31,718 bases of DNA from Guillardia theta CCMP2712. Taxonomy: Eukaryota; Cryptophyceae; Pyrenomonadales; Geminigeraceae. Positions within the stretch are counted from its first letter, which is position 1; each line of letters begins with the position of its first letter. The stretch lies in NCBI RefSeq assembly GCF_000315625.1, contig NW_005434602.1:130719-162436 (forward strand). The letters run 5' to 3'. A program made the position numbers and the translations under genes. The notes beneath the pieces are model-generated. The model made no database searches, was not told where the DNA came from, and worked only from the letters and a program-made list of their open reading frames with translations. Positions 1 to 10,509 of the stretch are shown here, piece by piece.

Positions 1-901
1 CGAGACGTTCGACTCTCCGGGTCTGGCCTCCTCCAATCAGTTCGAGTGCGTTTTCCTCGAGGTCTGGGGCTTCTCCGACTAGCCCCTAGCCCAACTTCTT
101 CACTGTATTCTAAACATGATCCTTTCTTTGAACTTGCCCTGAATACCGTACTACTATCCGACCAGCTTCCGCCCGCCCGGCTCGTCACTGCCCGGAATGC
201 TGCGATCGGGCCACTGATGACAGATAGTCATAGCACAGAGCTAAGAAACCCTTCAACCGACTTCGGGACCGTACCTAACTTAGTAACCCAAGACTGCCGC
301 GCATCCTAGGGCCGCGGGCATGATACGGTATAACTTAGTCTAACAAATTCGTACTCCCTCACACTCCCGTCGAGTCCGGCCAGCGGCCCCCACGGCACTG
401 GAGTCCGATCGCTACTAACTTAGGCTTCCCGCTGCCAGGCTGTGAAAAAAGGCTCAGGCCAGTCGGACCGCCGGGCCGCCGGGCCGGGCCCGGGCCGGCA
501 GGCCGCTCATTCTATAATGTCTGCCTCAGAATCAGTAATAGTGAAAAGGGAATGGCAGCAATCAAATGTTCTCAACCCTCCGAGCTGAACAGAGCTGCCC
601 TGTCGCATCATCGGATGACGAAGAAGAGCGACTTCAGAAGGGGAGAGCCATGAACGACTCTGATGCGCTCCTCCTCCGCCCTCTCCCTCTCTCCTACTCC
701 TCCCTCTCCCTCTCTTCTCCTCCTCCCTCTCCCTCTCTCCTCCTCCTTGTCCTTCTCCCTCTCCCTCTTTCGTGTCCCCTTCTTCGTTGCTCGGCTCCCC
801 TCTGCAATTCACCAGTCACTCCGTTTCCATGAAGCAGAAGCGATAAGAACGGAAGTCGACCAGTCTCTCTCATCTGAAAGGAGCTCTCGTTTCCTTGCGC
901 G
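1..901. other. Upstream intergenic region, no gene recognised
   Basis: I see no convincing gene here. Short open frames exist on both strands but lack domain-like composition and splice continuity. Positions 470-506 are a GC-only stretch made of CCGGGC-type units. The last part, about 664-790, is almost pure C+T on the + strand and lies just upstream of the membrane-protein start at 902. It probably contains the promoter and 5' leader of that gene. No tRNA or rRNA signature was recognised. Confidence 0.5.
664..790. repeat. Pyrimidine-rich (TCC/CTCCCT) tract upstream of the first gene
   Basis: The + strand is nearly all C and T for about 125 bases, built from CTCC, CTCCCT and TCCTCC units. 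Similar polypyrimidine tracts lie between the LSG1 and SET genes and inside several introns, so this is a recurring feature of the genome. It may act as a promoter element or may simply be microsatellite DNA. Confidence 0.6.
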
Positions 902-3669
902 ATGAAGTGGAAGCCGTACTACTTCTTTTCCTTCGTGCTGCTGTCCATGCAAGTCCTCATTGTCCTCCTCCTCGGGACGGCCTGCATGAACAAGAAACCA
1001 GTCAAGTCTGTACAGTACAAATATATCTACATCACGAGTGGTGACGACCTCCAGCAGCTCGAGCAACAGCTGGACCAGCAGGTTCCTCGCTCTCTCCCCA
1101 TGCGCTTCGCCAACGTGTCTCTCTCGTTCTCTCGACATGCTGCACCTCAGAATCGCTCGCTGCTCTCTCCAGCCCTCGCGACAGGAGCGGACACGGCAGC
1201 TCGAATGGCACAGCCAAGTATGACGCCTGAAGAGGCTCATCCCGCGATGAACAAGCAGGCGGAGAAGAAGGTGGAGGAGCATCCGAGGGAGGAGAAGAAG
1301 GAAGAGCATGGGGGGGAGAAGGAAGAGCATGCTGAAAAGAAGGAGCAGCATGTCGGGATGGAGGAGCATTCAGGGAAACCGGCGGAAGAGCATCGAAGCA
1401 ACCGACAACGTGCGGACAAGAAGGAGGAGCAACGTGCGGACAAGAAGGAGCATGGCGGGAGGAAGGAGGAGAATGCAGAGAGGAAAGAAGAGCATCCAAA
1501 GGAGGAGCAACACATGAGGATGGATGAGCATGCGGAGAGGAAAGAACAGCATGTGGAGAGGAAAGAACAGCATGTAGAGAGGAAAGAACAGCATGAGGAG
1601 AGGAAAGAACAGCATGTAGAGAGGAAAGAACAGCATGAGGAGAGGAAAGAACAGCATGCGGAGAGGAAAGAACAGCATGTGGAGAGGAAAGAACAGCATG
1701 CGGAGAGGAAAGAACAGCATGTGGGGCAGCATGCGAACATCTCTGCAGCAGTCAACTCATCTTCTCTTCATGCCGTCGAGGCTCATCACCATGTTGAGCC
1801 TGAACTTCCTCCCCTTGAGCCGGACGTCCCAGTCGTTGTAACTGACGCACCCCGGGCCCACGGAGAGAACTCGATCCTGAGGCCCGAGACCGTCAGCTTG
1901 GAGTTCAAGTTTGCCCAGGAGGTGTTCGACTATCCCGCTCACCATCTGCTCTACCACCTCCAGAAACCTGTCGCAACGTACGTGCGCGAGCTGCTTCCGG
2001 ACAGTGTGGAAGGGACGGGGAGGGAGTATGTTCTGTGGGACCGGGAGCGGTTCAAGAGGCGGGGGGGGCAGTACTGGAGAGGGAAAAGGAAGAAGAAAGG
2101 AAGCGACCCGTCAAAGATCCACAAGATCTGGGTATGGGGGGAGCGAAACAGCTGCACTACACTCATCACCTCCCTTCTCCGAGAGAACTTCAATATGAAC
2201 TGCAGCAGCTCCGCTCCCTCCACCTGCGTCATCGGAGGCCTCCCTTGGAAGCATGGCTTCATGCGCAACGCGGGTAAGTGATAGTTTCCACCGCCTGTCT
2301 CGTGACGCTGCTGGCAGACCTCAGGGACCAGTCGAGGACCCTGAACCTGCTGGTAACGAGGAGCCCCTACGAGTGGATCGACTCGATGCACCGCCATCCC
2401 TTCTACGCTGAGATCCACAAGGGACTCAACATGTCCACCTTCCTCTCCCGCGAGTGGATCACGTTCGACGATGCCTTCGACCGGGTATTCGCCGGTTACG
2501 AGCTCAACGAGCTCAGAGCGGCCAGGCGCGGCCTCAACTGCCACGACGACATCCGCCTGCACAACAACGAGACCTGCTTGTCAGGCGGCAAGAGCTTCCG
2601 ATGTGTGGAGCTGCCAGGACTCAAGGCGGACGTGCCATGGATCGTGAACAGCACACACTCCCCTCACCCCAGCTGCTTCCCAGGTCCCAAGAGCCACGCA
2701 GCCTGCGGTGACAGCTTCCTCTGCAGGGACCTGGACCCTCGTTGGCTGCAGCACAAGGACCTGGGCTCATGGAGGAGAAACGTATCTGACTACATCCTCA
2801 ACAGCGCTCTCCGTCCTCGAGGGATCTTCGTTCCCGACCACCCGAAGCTCAGCAGCGACCTTTCCCAGCTCACTTGCATCTCTTTCCGCTGGTACATTGT
2901 GAGCAGCGGGGACGAACTGCCGCCGGCCAAGTCTTGTCATGACGGAGACTCGTCGTGGGGCAAGTGCTCGGGGGGGCGATTCATGTGCCACGTCAACACG
3001 ACTCGCTGGTGGGTGGCAGCCCCGCATCTGTGGACGGAGGTGATGAATCGGCTGCTGAGCGCGTCGCGACAGATCCGGGAGTATCTGTTCGCTCATCTCT
3101 TCAAGCCTCCGCTCGCCAGCAGCGAGAAGTTGGAGGACAGAGACGCGGACACGGGCGGGAGGTTCCCCAACATCCTTGCCATGCGGGCGGCGAAGCTCCG
3201 CGACTGGTTCCAGGTGGCAGACCAACACATAGACTTCAGCTCGCATGTCGCCTGCCGCGACTTCTTCATCGACCCTCACGCTGTTCTCAACGAGCTCAGA
3301 GACGAGTTCGACCTCAAGCCCAGTCATCCGGAGTGGCAGCTGTCGCAGTGCATGATGATGTTCGGCAAGTTCTCGTGTCCTCAGCAGCACAGAGGCTATG
3401 AGTGGACGTCCAACCTGACTTCTGCCAAGAGGAACTACTACACTCAAGGTCACTTCGCTCGAGCCTTCAACCGCAACATCCTCAAGCTCATGTCTGCCTG
3501 GCTGGACCCTGAGCTGGAGAGCAGCCTAGGGTATCGCGTGCACGAGGACCTGAGGTCTCTCTCCGTCCCCTACACTCCCCTGACCCGATGTCGCGATCAC
3601 CGCCCAGCTGTCAGCTTGACTTCAATGCCCTGCTACGGAAACTGCTCGAATCTCTGCCACAGCAGATGA
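902..3669 (+). CDS. Type II membrane sulfotransferase-like protein with KEQH-repeat stalk
   Basis: Two exons, 902-2273 and 2318-3669, are joined across a 44-nt intron (GTAAGT donor, CTGAC-like branch, GGCAG acceptor). They restore a phase-1 codon and give 907 residues. Residues about 6-29 are one hydrophobic segment after a short basic start, so a type II Golgi/ER topology is likely. Residues about 210-277 are a charged stalk of ERKEQHV-type repeats. The C-terminal half looks lumenal: it is Cys- and Trp-rich with several N-x-S/T sites. WGERNSCTTLITSLL at about 412-426 resembles the 5'-phosphosulfate-binding loop of PAPS-dependent sulfotransferases. LLVTRSPYEWIDSM at about 468-481 resembles the 3'-phosphate motif. 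The intron falls between these two motifs. Sulfotransferase function is inferred from these motifs and the topology; a related nucleotide-binding glycan-modifying enzyme is the alternative. Confidence 0.72.
1528..1728 (+). repeat. 21-nt coding tandem repeat (ERKEQHV/E/A unit)
   Basis: About nine tandem 21-base units (GAGAGGAAAGAACAGCATGT type) encode ERKEQH followed by V, E or A. The units are nearly identical at the nucleotide level, which points to recent slippage or unequal exchange. Looser KEEH/KKEQ repeats extend upstream to about 1260. They form the stalk of the membrane protein. Confidence 0.9.
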
Positions 3670-4212
3670 CAGCATGCGCATGTTTTGATTGCTCCTCCTG
3701 CCCTGCTGCTATCTTCCTTTCCCCCCTCTCCATCTTGATCTTCATCTCTGACTCCCTCCCTCCCTCACTCACTCACTCACTCACTCACTCACTCACTTCC
3801 TCATCATATCCCTCCTTCCAAGTTCCTTGCTCTTCATGTTTGTATGTTGTCCTGGCATCATAAGAAATTTGCCGTATGAATGAAGTCATAGTTATGTTGT
3901 CTCGTCGTTTGGGTGGCCTACCATTCGTCCTACTATTTGAGGACTCATCTTCCGATTTGTGTCGTCTTAAGAGACCCCATCTATCTCCACTGTAAATGGG
4001 GGTGGTCTCGCTCCTGGGGTGGTGCCCATCCGTTGATAATGGTAGCTATGACGGCGCCTGAAGACTCAGGCGAGGGGGAGGAGGAGGAGGGAGGGAGGAG
4101 GAAGGGGAAAGGAGGAAGGAGAGGACGGAGAGGAGGAGAAGATTCGCAAGCGGAAGGGGGAGGCAAGCGGAAGCGAACACGAGAGTGAACGGCGGCAGGG
4201 TAGACAACAACC
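3670..4212. other. Intergenic spacer between the membrane protein and the LRR protein
   Basis: The 543-nt gap holds the 3' flank of the first gene, a CTCA microsatellite at 3764-3797, and a purine-rich leader (GGAGGA type, about 4072-4150) before the next ATG. No AATAAA signal is obvious and no further gene is seen. Confidence 0.6.
3764..3797. repeat. (CTCA)n microsatellite, about 8 copies
   Basis: A perfect tetranucleotide run. The same tetramer forms a much longer array at 24353-24466, so this motif expands repeatedly in the genome. Confidence 0.95.
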
Positions 4213-7200
4213 ATGACGCAAGCGAGTCGAGTCAACGTGCGGCTGGAGGACCTGGAGGATGCGGTTGAGATGATCAACTGGATGTTCGATGAGACGAGCG
4301 ATGTGTCTTGGATCATCTTCGGGTATGTGGTGAAACGAGGGGGAGGCACGACGTCGACCAAAGATGGGCAGAAGGAAATGATACGAGACGAGAGGATTCT
4401 GAGTGTGGAGGAGGTCGGATCAGGAGGCATCGAAGTACTCAAAACGCGCCTGCCTGCCAACGAAGTCTCGTTCTGCGTCTACAACAACGCCAAAGGCACG
4501 TGTTTCGAGGATACGGTGCAGCATAGGAAGCACTACAACGAGGGGAGGAAGTGGAAACAGCTGGAGGTACAGAAGGAGAAGGAGAGGAGGAGGTTCAAGC
4601 GAGAGCGGCTTCACGAGTGGGCAGCTAACGTGCAGGCTCTGTATCAGATGAGAGAGTGTCAACGACTGAAGGAGGTCTGTACAGAAGCTGGAATCTACAT
4701 CCCCCCCGAGGTCAACATGGGGGATCCGATCGTGATGATTGAACAGCTCTGCGCTGCCTCTCCGCATCTCAATCTTGTCTTCGAAGAGGCCCTTGACTCC
4801 ATCGTCGAGGACTCGGAGCGAGAGGACGCCATGTTCGTCGCCTCCAGCAGGGTAGCCGAGTACATCGATAAAGTCAGCGCTGAGCACAAGAAGAAGGCTG
4901 AGGAGGAGGCTGCCAGGAAGGAGCTCTTGGCAGCCAAGAAGAAGTTGATCAGAGATCGCAGGAGGGGAGAGCATGACATCTACGGTCAGCTCAGGCGACG
5001 ATCGTCCATCGCTGCTCCTCACGTCGGGTTCCATGCAGACACCGACAAGAAGGATCGCAAGAAGCCAACACCTCTCGTCGCTTCACGTCAGAATCATCCC
5101 ATGAGCGTTGAGGTTAACAGCAGCTCTCCGAAGAAGACAGCGGAAGAGAGGAAAAGCGTCTCTCCCCATGACAAGCAGAAGAACCGCAGGCTGTCGACAG
5201 ACAGCTTCTTTTCTGGAAGGACATCGGACAGCACCCATGACGTCTTCGAGGACATGGAGGAGGACGACGAAGACGCTGCCTTCCAAAGGCAGATCGAGGA
5301 GGACGCAAGGAAGCTCGCGAAGGTCATGGAGTCCTCGGCTCTGAAGATTCAGGCGGTGGCTAGGGGCTACAACTCAAGGAAGCAAGTCAAAGTCTATCAG
5401 AACAGCCTCAACTCCTACTGGAGCGAAGACCTCCTGCTAGCCCGGCAGATGAACGTCCTCGTCCTCTTCGTCTCGTCGCCGCCGTCAGCGCCAGTGAAGA
5501 TGCGGGAGCATGCAGACTTCCACGTTCGCTTCATCCTTGACATCATCAACTGTGCCAACCTGCCAGCGTCAGCCCCGTCCGTCCTCCTGACGTCTGAGGG
5601 AGATGGAGGGTATGATGCAGGTTTGCCGTCCTCAGGGGAGGAGGAGGAGGAGGAGGAGGAGGAGGAGGAGGAGATGGTGGAAGAGATGAAGGAGGGAGTG
5701 AGGAGACCAGGGGCGAGGCTGGAGGAGCTGGAAAGGCGACTGAAGCGAGTGAGGCAAGATGAGCGGCTCATGTACCCTTGCGTGGTGCTCAAGGTGAACC
5801 AGTCTGATGATGTCTCTCCGCTCGCAGTCTCGCGAGCCATCTCATCGCTCTACTTCAAACCTCCTGACCTCTCCTTGAGCCCTCGCGAGTCTCCGCGGGT
5901 CAACTTGAGCTTCAAGGAGGAGGAGAGGTACGAGAGGCTCCTCGAGCGGTACCCCAGCCTCCTCAGGGACGATGACGTCAGCACCAAGGACAAGCCTCAC
6001 CTGACCCGCCAACGGACCTCCATCTCGAGCGAGAGCTCCCTCCAGCTGCGCAAGAGCTACAAGGGGCATGAGGTGGTGCTGGAGGAGTTGAGGTCGAAGC
6101 GCAAGGAGGTGAAGGAGGAGGAGGACTGGAGGAGCGGCAAGAAGAACGTTGATGACCTGCCCTCCCCCTTCAAGCTCCCCGAGTGGTGGCGCCTGACGTT
6201 TCCAGTCAGAGAGCGAGCAGGGGGTGCAGGAGATTCGCAGGGTCGCGTTGAGATGTACCAGCAGGCGGCACAAGTGAACGCGACTTTCGCTCCTCGTCCT
6301 CCGACCCTGAGGTTCCTGCAGCCCTGCACCTCCCACCTGTCGGGGGTCCCGCCCTCGACTTTCGTGGAGGTCTACAAGCACAGGAGGGGAGGGAAGGAGA
6401 GCAGCATGCACGAGCCCGTTGAGAGCTTCCTCGTTAAGATCGCCAGGAGCTGCTCGCAGGAGACGTTCGTGCTGCGAGAGTTCGGCATCCTCCCCGGCTC
6501 GCTCGCGATCCTCTTGAACGGGCTCAACAATCGGCTCTGCCAGCTCGACAAGCTTGACTTGAGCTGCAACAAGATCGGAGACGAGGGGGGGACCTTGATC
6601 GGCGAGTTTCTTGCGAGCAACAGAACCCTCAAGACTCTCGTCCTGCAGGGCTCCAGCATAGGCCCACCAGGACAGCGCGCCATCTTCGACGCTCTAAAGG
6701 GCAAGAACACCTCCCTCTCTTCCCTCGACCTAGGCTGTTGCGGAGCTGGCAAGAACGTGTGCGGGGACGAAGGATGCCTGGCGCTCGCGGAGGCGCTCAG
6801 GAGAAACACGTCCCTTGCTCGCCTCAGCCTCTCTGCCAACCGGCTGTCACCCGGCATGATGAGCAGCCTCAGCAGAGGGCTCGGGAGGAACTTGTACCTC
6901 ACCCAGCTGGACCTGTCGGACAACATGATCCATGACGAGGGGGCTACCTCCCTTGCCCAGTCTCTCTCCCTCCTCCACCTCTCCGAGCTCTCCCTCTGCC
7001 GCAACTCGATCGCCTCCAGCGGAGCTGAGAAAATCGCGTACGCCATCGAGCTGGGAAAGCCCGGCATCACGACTCTCGACCTGTCAGGGAACGCGGTTGG
7101 CTACGGAGGCTGCAGGGCCTTTGCAGACATTCTGAGCTACAAGAACACAGTGCTGACTGCCCTCAAGCTGCGCTCCTGCTCCCTGCAGTCGTCGGACATG

Positions 7201-9963
7201 AAGCCGCTGGAAGACTTCTGGGTCTGCAAGTTCGAGGTGACGCACACCAAGTGCGATGTGGTAAGGAAGGAGGAGAGGGAGGAGGGGAAGGGAGGAGGGA
7301 GGAGAGGGAGGGAGGAAGAGGCAGAGCAGTTGGTGGGTCTGACGAGCTTGCAGGAGGTAGAAGGCATCTTGCGGTATCCTCGCTCTCTGACCATGACCGA
7401 CCTCTCCAAGAACGAGATCGGCGACAAGGGTCTCCTCCACCTCTCTCGCGTCCTCGCCAGCAACCGATCGATCCAGCATGTCGACTTGTCCTTCAACAGC
7501 ATCGGCGACGCGGGAGCCTCAGCCTTGTCCTCCGTGCTGAAGACCAACGAGAGCCTTACCGAGCTTGACGTGTCATGGAACAACCTGCGGGAAGCAGGTC
7601 TCCACTCCCTCTGCTAGGGCTGTGGCAGTCGAAGTCGCTTGAGAAGCTCAACATACAGGGAAACAACGGGAAGGCGGTGGAGGCTGAGACTGTGATCCGA
7701 GCTGTGCGAGCCTGCTCGTCCCTCACTGACCTCAGCATGGGGCACGAGGTCATCGCCTTCCATCATGACGTCACCATCAAGAGGCTTCTCGAGCACAACC
7801 GCCAGCAGGCGGCGAAGTCGCTCAGGCAGAGGCTGGAGGGTCAAGTCGCCGAGCTCAGATCAAAGTACGAGACGACCGACAAGGTTGTACGATCGTACAA
7901 GAGCAACAAGTCGAAGTTGACGGCAGTGATCGCCTCCATCGAGAAGCTGAGAAACAAGAGGAAACGCCTGGCTGTCGACGAGGCGAAGAAGTTGTACAAC
8001 TTACAGAAGGCGAAGATCGACGCGAGGGGGGAGAAGAGGAGAGTCGAGGCCGAGCTTGAGGTCTGCGAGAACGACTTGAAGGAGACAAGGGCGAAGTTGG
8101 AGGCTGAGCTGAAGGCGAGACAGCAGGAGCACGAGCAGTCGCTGAGAACTCTGAACGAGTGGCGACTGAGGCATGAGAACGCGCAGAAGCTGCTGCGAAA
8201 TGCACAGGAGGACGCGAAGCTGCTGACGAGGAGGGTGCTGATGGAGCGAGACGCGTGCTCCGAGAAGCTGGAGTTCAGCCTTGTGCGCAAGCACAAGGCG
8301 CAGCAGTACCTGGCCTACTTCCTGCAGCACGACTTCGATCAGAGCATGATGCAGCAACTCTCCGAGGCTCTTCACGAGATCTGCGACCCCGACGTGCCCG
8401 AGATGGCGGAGCAGATCAACAAGGAGAGGCTGGAGATCGCAATGCAGCTGTCCTCCATGGAGCGGGACGAGGGAAGGAGGAAGTCGCTGGTCTCGTATGC
8501 GAGGAGGAGGTCGTCCATTAGCGGCAAGGACATGAGCATCTTTCAGAACTTCCAGCGGGACCTCGTGACCTCCGCCTTCCGCACGCTGTCGGGCAGTCAC
8601 GACGAGGAGCTCATCAAGGATCGCCTGCTCCAGGCCTCCGAGCCCGCTGCCCGGAGGCATCTCAGCAAGCTGAGAACGTCCTCCTCATCCCATCCTGCCC
8701 AGCAGAAGAAGCTTGTCCGAAGGAAGTCGCCAACTAGGAGGACGCCTCAGGCTAGCCCCCGGTCGTTTGCTCGCTCCCCCTCCCAATCCTCTCCTCGCTC
8801 TCCGCTCCGCACTCCCTCTCGTGCCTCTCCCCGCTCCCCTCCTCGCTCGCCCTCCCGCTCCCCCGCCCGCTCGCCTTCGCTCTCCTACTTCACCCGCTCG
8901 CCCTCCCGCTCTCCTCGCCGATCGACGTCAAGGAAGGCGCTGGACGCTCTCTCGCCCGTCGAGCTCTCCCCTCGACAGGAGTCAGTCGAGGATCGCGACC
9001 TGGAGGAGGAGGACATGATGGTGGAGATTATCCTAGAAGCTCCTCAAATGCGAGCGAGCAGGCGCCTACCGTCGACAGTCGAAGTCGAGATCCACGACGA
9101 GGACGTGACAGGAGGCCAGGCAGAGGAGGAGCCGGAGAGGGAGGAGGAAACGACGATGAGGGAGGAGGAGGAGACGGAGAGGCCCAAGAGGCTGCCGGAG
9201 GACAAGATCGGATCGATCAGGAAGGAGCTGGAGGAGCAGCCGAACGCGATGAGGCGGAGGCTCCGGACAGCCTCGCTGACGCCCATGATGGACCTGCGAG
9301 ATTTTCCTCCTGTGCCCAAGAAACTTACCAGCAGCAACTCCTTCAACCTCAAGAGCTCCAAGACCCTCGTGATCGCCGCCATCTCGCACGATCTCAAGAG
9401 GATCCGAGAGCAAAGAGGGAGGGACAAGGACAAGGCGGCTGCGAGCTCATCCAAGGCCGGAGAGCACAAGGAGGACGCAGGTGTGCCGACTCGCGCACTG
9501 CTGTGAAGCTGACAAGCTGCAGGAGGAAGCAGAGGAGCGGAGGAGGAAGAGGAGGAGACGCTGCCTGCCGTTCACGGCTACGTGTCCCGCGGGCTCATCG
9601 GCAGCCAGGGGATGGCGCAGCTGCTGGCAGGAGGGACAAGGCTGGACGGCTACCTGATGCGAGGGCTGGTGGCATGGGAAGTGAAGAACATCGAGAGGTG
9701 AGGGAAGGGGAGACTTGTCGTGTCGCTGACGAGCACCAAGGACAAATCAGGAGAAGAGCTCGTGGGTGACGAGACTTCGGAAGCAGGTGAGGAGAGGCTG
9801 GGAAGAGACAGGTAGGAAGCTGATTGAGCGGCAGATGGTGGCGAAGGGGAGGGGCAGACATGGCTTCATGGAAGATCGACAGCTGAAGAAGTTAGCTGAA
9901 ATGAGCGTCGTGAACAAGAAGTCAGCAGTGAACTTGACGACGAGCGTGAGGGCGAAGAAATGA
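4213..9963 (+). CDS. Mosaic ADF-H-like / IQ / leucine-rich-repeat / coiled-coil / SR-rich protein
   Basis: One gene of about 1,872 residues is inferred. Residues about 8-100 (SWIIFGYV, then EEVGSGGIEVL and ANEVSFCVY) resemble an actin-depolymerising-factor (ADF-H) fold, moderate confidence. A charged helix follows, then one IQ calmodulin-binding motif (ALKIQAVARGYNSRKQV, about 376-392) and a run of glutamates (about 475-487). From about 776 there are 28-residue RI-type leucine-rich repeats (LDLSxNxIGDEG). After these come a long coiled coil (about 1200-1400) and an SR-like segment of SPxRSPSRSP repeats. Introns 9481-9522, 9698-9740 and 9787-9834 (42, 43 and 48 nt) restore the frame to the stop at 9961-9963. 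The LRR run is broken by an in-frame TAG at 7615-7617. The repeat continues in the -1 frame with exact 28-residue spacing, so one base appears to be missing. Signalling or cytoskeletal scaffolding is only an inference. Confidence 0.7.
5638..5673 (+). repeat. (GAG)n run coding polyglutamate
   Basis: About twelve GAG codons in a row inside the LRR mosaic protein give a polyglutamate linker between the IQ region and the LRR domain. Confidence 0.9.
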
Positions 9964-10504
9964 AGAAGATGGTTCTTTCAAACCTTTTTTCAGAAGTTGG
10001 ATGGTTCTTGCCAATTTTTTTATTCCCGAAGAGAAATGAAGTTGATGGTTCACTCAAAACTTTATTCAGAAGCATCTCCTGCTCTCTTACTTGCCTTTCA
10101 TTCACTGCAATCACGTGGGTCGCTGAAGCAATCAATATCGCTATCATTATTAACACAACAAGAACCAGCCCAAGAGGTAAAATCCCCGTAGGAATGCCGC
10201 GAGGTCCGTCAACGCCGCGGGGTTGATTAACATTATCTTGATTCAGGTGATCGAATATACAAGTTTCCTCCCTCCAACGCCTCTACAGCCTCTGCTGCCT
10301 TGTCTTAGCAGCGTCAATACCTCCGAGGCTGCCCAACTCGTCGTTAGTCAACCCCACCACCTTCCCAGCTGCTACCTGAGGTGGGCTCTCCACCAGTTGA
10401 GGGAAGTCGGACCGGCAAACTCTGCTCAGCTTCTCGTAGCTGGGAGGCCGAGGCATGCCTCGGTTGCCGTGCTGAGCAAACAGTCAAGACCTCAAGAGAG
10501 CACA
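9964..10504. other. Convergent 3' intergenic region
   Basis: This region lies between the stop of the LRR mosaic gene (+) and the stop of the zinc-finger gene (-). It must hold both terminators. It contains an imperfect 29-nt direct repeat (9968-9996 and 10044-10072) and T-rich runs, but no open frame I would call a gene. Confidence 0.6.
9968..10072 (+). repeat. Imperfect 29-nt direct repeat in the 3' flank
   Basis: 9968-9996 and 10044-10072 both begin GATGGTTC and end TTCAGAAG, with about 25 of 29 bases identical. A third partial copy starting GATGGTTCTT lies between them near 10000. The copies sit just after the stop codon of the LRR mosaic gene. Confidence 0.75.
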
Positions 10505-10509
10505 TCAAG

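Noticed and set aside
1-40. GTTCGACTC resembling a tRNA T-loop
   Set aside because: The flanking bases do not form a 5-bp T stem, and the rest of a tRNA cannot be placed because the window starts here.
1237-1755. Ser/Cys/Phe-repeat frame on - strand
   Set aside because: It is the reverse complement of the KEQH coding repeat; its regularity comes from the tandem repeat.
2767-3453. 228-codon - strand frame
   Set aside because: It lies entirely within the second exon of the sulfotransferase-like gene and shows no recognisable domain.
7598-7617. 20-nt intron explaining the LRR frame break
   Set aside because: GT..AG and phase fit, but it is less than half the smallest other intron (40 nt) and would delete 7 residues from a precisely spaced 28-residue repeat.
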